From assembly GCA_005787585.1 (NCBI GenBank), contig SYAL01000003.1, positions 1 to 61,590 of the forward strand: DNA of 61,590 nt. The letters run 5' to 3'. Every line of letters begins with the position of its first letter. Position 1 is the first letter of the stretch. Below, in pieces: positions 56,101-61,590 of the stretch. The translations under genes and the position numbers were made by a program. Under the pieces are notes generated by a model, which saw only the letters and a list, made by a program, of their open reading frames with translations, had not been told where the DNA came from and did not search any database. The DNA comes from Bacteroidota bacterium. GTDB lineage: Bacteria > Bacteroidota > Bacteroidia > B-17B0 > Aurantibacillaceae.

Positions 56101-57666
56101 TTTGAAGATGCATATTACAAGAAAACAGGGTCAGAGTTTGCTTTTTATGATCCTCAAAAACAATTTGGTAAAATTTTAAAAGGTACTTGGGCTCCTTATC
56201 CTTTATGCGCCTCTTATTATGCTATTTCTCCTGGATTTGGTTTTCCTTCAAGGATTTTCTGTGGACCCGGTTTTAATGGTAATTCTTGGGCACAAGACCC
56301 AAGGTTTGGAAAAGAGTATGCAAATCAAAATACTTCTATGTCTCCAAATTTAAATGGAAATACAGATTTAAGAAAAATGAGTAGTGCTTTGATTGTATTT
56401 ACCAAAGATAAAACAAAATGGACTCGATGTGCAGTATTAGAAATGCAAGAAAAGTCACAATTAAGTGAAGGAAATGCATTTTTCTTTGGACCAAGAAATC
56501 ATGCTTCTGTTGATAAAAATGGTAAAATTGGTAATGGTATTGTAACCGACGATCCTAATGATGCAGATTATATTAGTGCTTCAGGAATGGGATGGTTTCC
56601 AGGTTATGCCATCAATATCGAAACTGGTGAACGATTAAATATGGCTTTTGGCGAAGATAGCTTTCAAAAAGAAAATAACGGAGATGATATGATTTGGAAT
56701 CCAACATCAAGTATAAACAGTCCTTACCCATATGCTATGGGTGGTAAACATTTTGTTTATGTTTTTGGAGGCAATTGCGTAAGCTCAAAGTTTTACAGTT
56801 CAACTTCAGGAACTCCTTTTGTTTGGGAATCTGATTTTGTTGGAAAAGAATATGGTGTCGGAAGATATGATTATGGCAAAAGAATTATAGAGATTCTTCA
56901 AAATTATTTTAAGCCTTCTGTTTTTTCTACAACTATGAACGGTGCTGCTTTAGCTCCTTTTAGTGCTTTAGAGAGAGATATAATGTGGGTTTCTATTCCA
57001 ATGCCAAGGCAAGGTTTTGGATTTCTTAGCCCAGATAACATGCCTTCGGATGTGAGATTTCAAATAAATGTTGCTAAGCCATATAGATATGGATTTTCAG
57101 GGATTGCTAACATACCATCAGGTAATCAGCAATACGCTACTTTAAATAAATTAATAAGTGTAAATAACCCTTCTTTGCTCACTACAAATATTAAGGCAAG
57201 CCCAGAGAATAACAATTTCCCCTTGTACTCATTTAATACAAGTGATATTGCTACCAAAACTAATGATTTAGAAACAGCCAAAAATGCATTAGACTTAATT
57301 CGTGTTGTTCCAAATCCATATTATGGTTCATCTGCATACGAAACAGGGAGAGTAGATAATCGCGTTAGAATTACAAATTTACCAAACAAATGCACTATCA
57401 AAATATTTTCAATGAATGGCACTTTAATTCGAACTATTAAAAGAGATGTTAGTGGTCAGGAAGATATTTATACAGGTTCTAATGGAACTGGATCAGATAT
57501 TAAACAAACAAAACAGATTAGTTACACAGATTGGGATTTAAAAAATCAGAATAATATTTCGGTCGCAAGTGGTTTGTATATTTTTTACATCGACGCAGAA
57601 GGATTAGGAGAAAAGATTGTAAAATGGTTCGGTATTATGCGCCCACTTGATGTTCAAAGTTATTAG
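53176..57666 (+). CDS. 1496-residue secreted protein with Ca-binding-type loops and sorting-domain-like end
   Basis: A very large exported protein (signal peptide about 1-24; an alternative ATG at 53191 shortens it by five residues). It has EF-hand/TSP3-like loops, D192-VNNDGLYDPTGGD and DNDQDGIIDEAGE near residue 360, which may bind calcium. Several sections read as beta-rich. The last 120 residues resemble a sorting domain (VVPNPYYGSSAYE, IKIFSMNGTLIRTI, VASGLYIFYIDAEG). Such domains are exported by type IX secretion. I do not recognise a catalytic domain. It is co-transcribed with the TonB receptor before it and a PorV-like barrel after it, a conserved-looking trio. Confidence 0.85.
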   Translation: MNKISMKKVIILLVSFATISSLAKEKAPGEQSSSIKLNQRVLANCAAPKASKEFWVNNVRTIIFTGGDMWWDRDGNTNAYYYIPAVQNRINGISSSFAGSIWLGGLDAGGQLKVAAMTYRQNGIDFWPGPLDTINASADPAECSKYDQIYTVSRNEVDNFVAGGPITPGILNWPGNGDVSKQQGRRIAPFIDVNNDGLYDPTGGDYPAYDIQNLAEKNELGFCKTKLFGDNTLFWIFNDKGGIHTETQGVPIGVEVRAQAFGFKTNDEINNMTFYSYEVFNRSSFQLNSTYFTIWNDADLGYYLDDYVGCDVKRGLGYIYNADPFDETASGVNGYQDYPPSLGCDFFKGPLADIGDKIDNDQDGIIDEAGETIQMSRFTYYNNNIGAFPPQTTNPDIAIHYYNYMTGFWKDGSNFTIGGNAYGGTSPAIYVYDGNPVKNTGWTEKASGNLPGDRRFLQSAGPFTLKPGAVNEITFGMPWAQSPSKGGNIQSLELLFSADDKAQALFDNCFKLLDGPEAPNMTIQEMNNELIFYLTNEKGKSNNFKRFNNDYEEEDISIVSDPTSTITALSNPDKNYRFEGYIVYQVKNDGVTSTDLSDRTKAIPIFQCDVANNYSRLVNYEIDNNVGGYVPKVKVDGANKGISSTFKITDDAFSTLENRKLVNNKTYYFVTVAYAHNEYLTYAPDVPVSISSSANLMGQKKPYLEGRKLKRAAGIPHNIDAEKGGTIAQSVYGFGPKITRKEGQGNGGNLMTLTNESELAILNSPNSFVENIEYEYGQGPINIKVVDPLNLVDSKFEFRFIQNSIDKKGQVPFVAKTPADSINLMIQSTQSSSLSTKTYTGTLATINANNTSWELKDIVSKKIYHPNEPTPSLIVSNLSYKDTLFQAINVGNEFYFPELGFSIKINQVADPGEDVNKFSDFTTKDASYLGPNPGSFIGANISYVNGTSNWLGSLEDQDGENPFNWILSGTNKTAGFEDAYYKKTGSEFAFYDPQKQFGKILKGTWAPYPLCASYYAISPGFGFPSRIFCGPGFNGNSWAQDPRFGKEYANQNTSMSPNLNGNTDLRKMSSALIVFTKDKTKWTRCAVLEMQEKSQLSEGNAFFFGPRNHASVDKNGKIGNGIVTDDPNDADYISASGMGWFPGYAINIETGERLNMAFGEDSFQKENNGDDMIWNPTSSINSPYPYAMGGKHFVYVFGGNCVSSKFYSSTSGTPFVWESDFVGKEYGVGRYDYGKRIIEILQNYFKPSVFSTTMNGAALAPFSALERDIMWVSIPMPRQGFGFLSPDNMPSDVRFQINVAKPYRYGFSGIANIPSGNQQYATLNKLISVNNPSLLTTNIKASPENNNFPLYSFNTSDIATKTNDLETAKNALDLIRVVPNPYYGSSAYETGRVDNRVRITNLPNKCTIKIFSMNGTLIRTIKRDVSGQEDIYTGSNGTGSDIKQTKQISYTDWDLKNQNNISVASGLYIFYIDAEGLGEKIVKWFGIMRPLDVQSY

Positions 57667-57684
57667 TCGAAAAAAACAAAAAAG

Positions 57685-58755
57685 ATGATTAAAAATTTAA
57701 AATATTTTGGTCTGTTTGCATCTCTGAATATTTCATTGCATTGCTATTCAGGAAACCCAGAACGGGTTGGTCAAGCAGGGGCAAGCCAGTTGTTAATTAA
57801 TCCTTATTCTCGTAATTCTGGTATGGTTGGCTCAAATTCTGCCAAGGTTCGTGGATTAGAAGCCCAATTTTTAAATGTTGCTGGTACTGCCTATACTCGT
57901 AAAACCGAAGTTATCTTTAACCGATCTAATTGGTTGCAAGGCACAGATATCTTTATTAATAGTTTTGGTTTAACTCAAGGTATTGGAGAAACAGGAACAA
58001 TAGGATTTGGCGTTGTTTCTATTAATGCAGGTAAAATTGATATTACTACCGAAGAGCAACCTGAAGGCGGATTAGGATCATATAACCCTACCTTTTATAA
58101 TATCAATCTTTCTTATGCAAAAATATTTTCTGATAATATTTATGGTGGTATTAATTTTAAAATAATTAGCGAACAAATTCCAAATGCTTCAGCCAGAGGA
58201 TTAGGAATCGATGCAGGAATTCAATATCACACCGGAAAATACGATCAAATTCATTTTGGAATCTCGTTAAAAAATTGGGGACCAAAAATGAGTTATGTTG
58301 GAGATGGATTAAGCAGACAAGCTAGTATTACTTCTATTAGTAACAGCTATGAATTAACTGTAAATAATCGATCGGGTGCCTTTGAACTGCCTGCCCTAGT
58401 TAATATTGGAGGGTCTTACGATTTTTATTTAACTAAAGATAGTTCTGGTGTTTCCAAACAAAATAGAATATCATTAAATGGAACTTATACCTCTAATTCT
58501 TTTACCTACGATAATTTTTTAACTGGTATTGAATATGCTTGGAGAGAAATGTTAATGATTAGAGCAGGATATTATTTTGAAAAAGACATCATGAATCAAG
58601 AAACGAGAAGAACGGCTTTTACAGGACCAGCATTAGGAGCATCTTTTGAAGTTCCGATAAATGAGAAGAAATCAAGTTTTGGTTTTGATTATTCTTTCAG
58701 ATTCACAAATCCTTTTGGAGGCTCTCATACATTTGGATTTAGATTAAATCTATAA
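57685..58755 (+). CDS. PorV/PorQ-family outer-membrane beta-barrel protein
   Basis: A 356-residue barrel protein with signal peptide (about 1-22). Sequence such as RVGQAGASQLLINPYSRNSG, LNVAGTAYTRKTEV and a C-terminal TFGFRLNL resembles the PorV/PorQ family, which shuttles type IX substrates to the surface sortase or takes part in the translocon. PorV itself is usually about 390 residues, so this is a paralogue or diverged member. It is last in the unit with the TonB receptor and the giant secreted protein, which could be its substrate. Confidence 0.82.
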   Translation: MIKNLKYFGLFASLNISLHCYSGNPERVGQAGASQLLINPYSRNSGMVGSNSAKVRGLEAQFLNVAGTAYTRKTEVIFNRSNWLQGTDIFINSFGLTQGIGETGTIGFGVVSINAGKIDITTEEQPEGGLGSYNPTFYNINLSYAKIFSDNIYGGINFKIISEQIPNASARGLGIDAGIQYHTGKYDQIHFGISLKNWGPKMSYVGDGLSRQASITSISNSYELTVNNRSGAFELPALVNIGGSYDFYLTKDSSGVSKQNRISLNGTYTSNSFTYDNFLTGIEYAWREMLMIRAGYYFEKDIMNQETRRTAFTGPALGASFEVPINEKKSSFGFDYSFRFTNPFGGSHTFGFRLNL

Positions 58756-58782
58756 AAAGTTTATTTTTGTTTTACAAAATGT

Positions 58783-58812
58783 ATCCCGATTTTTTTTCGG
58801 GATTATTTTTTT
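58783..58812 (+). terminator. Terminator after the TonB-PorV operon
   Basis: TCCCGA (58784-58789) pairs with TCGGGA (58797-58802) around a seven-T loop, followed by TTATTTTTTTT. It ends the receptor operon 28 bases after the stop and separates it from greA. The GC-rich stem is clear. Confidence 0.85.
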
Positions 58813-58829
58813 TAAAATTTTAAACAAAT

Positions 58830-59306
58830 ATGGCTCAACAAATTGGTTATTATACCGAAGAAGGTTTACAAAAATTAAAAGATGAATTACATCTTTTAAG
58901 AACAAAAGAACGTAAAGCAGCTACTCAAGCAATTGTAGATGCGAGAGATAAGGGAGATTTAAGTGAAAATGCAGAATATGACGCTGCCAGAGAAGCTCAA
59001 GCATTATTAGAATTCCGTATTGCTAAATTAGAAGTAGTTATTTCTAACGCAAGAGTAGTTGATGAATCAAAAATTGATTTAAGTAAAGTTAGTATTTTAA
59101 CCACCGTAAAAATTAAAAATTTAAATAACGGTGCCATTATGAAATATACTATAGTTGCTGAAAATGAAGCTGAATTAAAAATTGGTAAAATATCAGTCGA
59201 TTCTCCAATTGGCAAAGCATTACTTGGAAAAAAAGTCTCTGATAAGGTCGATGTTCTGGTTCCTGCTGGAAAAATTACTTTTGAAGTTATTGAAATAACT
59301 ATTTAA
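58830..59306 (+). CDS. greA: Transcription elongation factor GreA
   Basis: A 158-residue factor that rescues backtracked RNA polymerase by transcript cleavage. The N-terminal coiled coil (about 8-75) carries the acidic tip DARDKGDLSENAEYDAARE with the catalytic D-x-x-E pattern. The C-terminal FKBP-like domain ends VPAGKITFEVIEI. Full length. It lies five bases before the HIT gene, with which it is commonly paired in Bacteroidota. Confidence 0.97.
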   Translation: MAQQIGYYTEEGLQKLKDELHLLRTKERKAATQAIVDARDKGDLSENAEYDAAREAQALLEFRIAKLEVVISNARVVDESKIDLSKVSILTTVKIKNLNNGAIMKYTIVAENEAELKIGKISVDSPIGKALLGKKVSDKVDVLVPAGKITFEVIEITI

Positions 59307-59311
59307 TTATT

Positions 59312-59719
59312 ATGTCAAGCATTTTTTCAAAAATTGCATCTAATCAAATACCAAGTTATAAAATAGCAGAGACCAAAAATTATTTAGCCTTTTTAGATGT
59401 ATTTCCTTTAAAAAAAGGACATGTATTGGTTATTCCCAAAAAAGAAGTTGATTATATTTTTGATTTAGAATCTGATGAATATCTTGATTTAATGAAATTT
59501 TCTAGACATATTGCTTTTGCAATAAAAAAAACAATTACTTGTAAGCGCGTATCAATGCATGTTATAGGTTTAGAAGTGCCTCATGCTCATGTTCATTTAA
59601 TCCCAATAAATACTACAAGTGATGCTGATTTTTCTAGAGAAAAATTAAAATTTACTCATCAAGAATTCGAACAAATTGCCTTAGCTATAAGTTTAAATAT
59701 TCCATCAACTAGCAATTAA
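59312..59719 (+). CDS. HIT family nucleotide hydrolase
   Basis: A 135-residue histidine-triad protein that hydrolyses nucleoside phosphoramidates or similar. The triad is H91, H93 and H95 in VPHAHVHLIPI, and the N-terminal FLDVFPLKKGHVLVIPKKE is the Hint core. It overlaps nothing but follows greA by five bases, likely co-transcribed. It converges on glyS across 26 bases. Confidence 0.95.
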   Translation: MSSIFSKIASNQIPSYKIAETKNYLAFLDVFPLKKGHVLVIPKKEVDYIFDLESDEYLDLMKFSRHIAFAIKKTITCKRVSMHVIGLEVPHAHVHLIPINTTSDADFSREKLKFTHQEFEQIALAISLNIPSTSN

Positions 59720-59745
59720 TATTTTATTTTAAAAATAAATAAATG

Positions 59746-61290
59746 CTACAAATTTTTTAATAAATTTTGGATACCAACATTTTGATTTAAAAATGTTTTA
59801 ATTTCATCTATTTTAATTCGTGTTTGCTTCATAGTGTCTCTGTCTCGAATAGTAACAGTTTTATCTTCTATACTTTGATGATCAACAGTAATGCAGAAGG
59901 GGGTGCCAATTGCATCTTGTCTGCGATATCTCTTTCCAATTGTATCTTTTTCGTCATAAGCTAAGTTGAAATCTAATTTTAAAGCATTCATAATGCTTTC
60001 TGATAGTTCTGGTAATCCGTCTTTTTTTAGTAGAGGGAAAATTGCCGCTTTATAAGGAGCTAATGCTGCTGGTAAGCTCAAAACAGTTCGGGTTTCATCT
60101 TCTTCTAATTTTTCAATTTTAAAGGCAGAAGACAAAACAGATAAAAACAATCTGTCTAAACCAACCGAAGTTTCAATAACAAAAGGTACATAACTTTGAT
60201 TTAGTTCAGAGTCAAAATATTGTAATTTTTTATTAGAAAATTGTTCATGTTGTTTTAAGTCAAAATCAGTTCGCGAATGTATGCCTTCTAATTCTTTAAA
60301 TCCGAATGGAAACTCAAATTCAATATCACATGCTGCGTTAGCATAGTGTGCTAATTTTAAGTGATCATGAAAACGATATTTTTCATTACCTAATCCTAAT
60401 GATAAGTGCCAGCTTAGTCTTATTTTCTTCCAATACTCATACCATTCAATCTCTGTGCCTGGTTTAATAAAAAACTGCATTTCCATTTGTTCAAATTCAC
60501 GCATTCTAAAAATAAACTGCCTCGCCACAATTTCATTTCTAAAAGCTTTACCAGTTTGAACAATTCCAAACGGGATTTTCATGCGCCCTGTTTTTTGAAC
60601 ATTTAAATAATTTACAAAAATACCCTGTGCAGTTTCTGGTCTGAGATAAATGGTATTAGCTTCATCAGAAACAGAGCCCATTGAGGTGCTAAACATTAAA
60701 TTAAACTGCCTAACATCTGTCCAATTTCTGCTGCCACTTATTGGACAAACAATTTCTAAATTAATAATAATTTTTTTAATTTCCTCTAAATCATTATTGT
60801 TTAATGCAGATTTAAAACTTTCGTTAATTGCATCAATTTTTTCTTGATATTCTTTAACTCTTCCATTAGTTGAGCAAAATAAAGTTCTATCAAAATTCTC
60901 AAAACGAGCAGCTGCTTTTTCAATTTCTTTTTTTATTTTATCTTCAATTTTTGAAATATATTCTTCTATTAAAACATCTGCTCTATATCTTTTTTTACTT
61001 TCTTTATTATCTATTAAAGGATCATTAAAAGCATCTACATGTCCACTTGCTTTCCAAGTGGTAGGATGCATAAAAATAGCGCTGTCTATCCCTACAATGT
61101 TTTCATGCATTTGAACCATAGATTTCCACCAGTAGTCACGAATATTTTTTTTTAGCTCAACTCCCATTTGACCATAATCGTATACAGCACTCAAGCCATC
61201 ATAAATTTCGCTATTCTGAAAGATGAAGCCATATTCTTTACTATGAGAAATGATATTTTTAAAAAAATCTTCTGGTTTAATATTACTCAT
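59746..61290 (-). CDS. glyS: Glycine-tRNA ligase, eukaryotic-like alpha2 type
   Basis: A 514-residue class II aminoacyl-tRNA synthetase that charges tRNA-Gly. The start MSNIKPEDFFKNIISHSKEYG at 61290 fits the family; another ATG lies upstream. It is the single-chain alpha2 type of Bacteroidota, not the alpha2beta2 type of E. coli. Seen are the N-terminal GFIFQNSEIYDGLSAVYDYG, motif 2 FRNEIVARQFIFRMREFEQME, the motif 3 region VGLDRLFLSVL and the anticodon-binding domain (about 395-510, LAPYKAAIFPLLKKDG). Complete at both ends. Confidence 0.96.
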   Translation of the reverse strand: MSNIKPEDFFKNIISHSKEYGFIFQNSEIYDGLSAVYDYGQMGVELKKNIRDYWWKSMVQMHENIVGIDSAIFMHPTTWKASGHVDAFNDPLIDNKESKKRYRADVLIEEYISKIEDKIKKEIEKAAARFENFDRTLFCSTNGRVKEYQEKIDAINESFKSALNNNDLEEIKKIIINLEIVCPISGSRNWTDVRQFNLMFSTSMGSVSDEANTIYLRPETAQGIFVNYLNVQKTGRMKIPFGIVQTGKAFRNEIVARQFIFRMREFEQMEMQFFIKPGTEIEWYEYWKKIRLSWHLSLGLGNEKYRFHDHLKLAHYANAACDIEFEFPFGFKELEGIHSRTDFDLKQHEQFSNKKLQYFDSELNQSYVPFVIETSVGLDRLFLSVLSSAFKIEKLEEDETRTVLSLPAALAPYKAAIFPLLKKDGLPELSESIMNALKLDFNLAYDEKDTIGKRYRRQDAIGTPFCITVDHQSIEDKTVTIRDRDTMKQTRIKIDEIKTFLNQNVGIQNLLKNL

Positions 61291-61349
61291 GTTTTTATAA
61301 TAATTTCGCTGATGTAATTTAATAATCAAAAATAGTATTTTAAGTTAAA

Positions 61350-61590
61350 CTAATTGATTTTAACATTATCAATCAGTCTTATTTTTCCAATAAAAACAGC
61401 AATTAGAACTATTATTTCATTTTTTTTTTCAATTTTTGAAATTGACTTCAGATTTTGGGCATTACAAAACTCAAAATACTCTAATTTCATGGTTGGTTTG
61501 TTTAGAATACTATTTTCTACAAATTGTTTAGCTTTTTCAATACTTGTTTTTTTAGCAATTTTAATGGCTTCTTTAATTAATATTGGAATG
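61350..61590 (-). CDS. panC: Pantothenate synthetase C-terminus, partial
   Basis: The last 79 codons and stop (TAG at 61350-61352) of a gene that runs off the right edge. The visible end, LEYFEFCNAQNLKSI followed by IVLIAVFIGKIRLIDNV, is the normal C-terminal domain of PanC, which joins pantoate and beta-alanine to make pantothenate. The gene is upstream of glyS on the same strand with 59 bases between. Confidence 0.85.
   Translation of the reverse strand, partial: IPILIKEAIKIAKKTSIEKAKQFVENSILNKPTMKLEYFEFCNAQNLKSISKIEKKNEIIVLIAVFIGKIRLIDNVKIN

Noticed and set aside
58762..58769. TATTTTTG as a -7 box for greA
   Set aside because: It lies before the strong terminator at 58783-58812, and there is no TTTG at the expected distance.
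1..61590. Mobile element, prophage or defence island
   Set aside because: No integrase, transposase, phage structural gene, restriction enzyme or tRNA-linked att repeats were seen. Gene content and base composition look uniform and chromosomal.

Overview
The window is AT-rich chromosomal DNA from a member of the Bacteroidota, probably a Flavobacteriia- or Cytophagia-like lineage. Supporting signs are type IX secretion sorting domains (type A at 2-328 and 25348-28647, type B at 41188-44922), a SusC-like TonB receptor, a PorV/PorQ-family barrel, a DUF5777 barrel, an S46 dipeptidyl peptidase, Bacteroidota-type CcmB/C/D/E/F genes and a TTTG-N20-TAnnTTTG promoter. Genus cannot be decided from the window. 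I saw no tRNA, rRNA, CRISPR array, transposase, integrase or phage gene, so this reads as ordinary chromosome with many conserved housekeeping genes.

Layout. 1-4846: end of a secreted protein, then rho with a small membrane gene, a cold-shock protein with a structured leader, and a cysteine desulfurase-frr operon. 5049-7155: a cytochrome-like double-domain protein, a DUF5777 barrel and a YceI protein in one tight unit, converging on an ECF sigma gene that carries a small overlapping ORF. 7891-8279: a non-coding stretch with three 21-bp-phased copies of an 11-mer. 8280-10720: ferredoxin, divergent LuxC-like acyl-CoA reductase, and an ABC ATPase with no canonical start codon. 10721-15657 (minus): MBOAT acyltransferase, AlgJ/AlgX-like acetyltransferase and an S46 peptidase. 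15792-23270 (plus): one long run of ccmB, ccmC, ccmD-like, ccmE, ccmF, a DUF2520 dehydrogenase, a KdsC-like phosphatase, a UbiA prenyltransferase and maf. 23267-33696: DMT transporter, GT9 glycosyltransferase, secreted subtilase, Ppx/GppA, an NtrC-like regulator without an HTH, a DUF2795 protein and a patatin-barrel protein. 33699-41042: ABC permease, tpiA, prmA, IMPase, MATE pump, recJ and a YebC-family gene. 41188-49269: a large type-B sorted adhesin, a Pif1-like helicase with RecQ-like C-terminal modules, an Nfu protein, a dCMP deaminase and a small very basic exported protein. 49451-58755: a TonB receptor, a 1496-residue secreted protein and a PorV/PorQ-family barrel in one operon. 58830-61590: greA, HIT, glycyl-tRNA synthetase and the end of panC.

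How the genes fit together. The Ccm genes would supply haem attachment for cytochromes such as the double-motif protein at 5049. The cysteine desulfurase and Nfu protein serve Fe-S clusters, including those of the ferredoxin. Several exported proteins (partial left-edge protein, subtilase, type-B adhesin, 1496-residue protein) depend on type IX secretion, and the PorV-like barrel may act on that pathway. No clearly novel multi-gene defence or mobile system is visible. The best leads are regulatory or variant: the cold-shock leader, the 21-bp repeat element, the CxxxY CcmE, the regulator lacking DNA-binding and sigma-54 contact motifs, and the ABC ATPase start.
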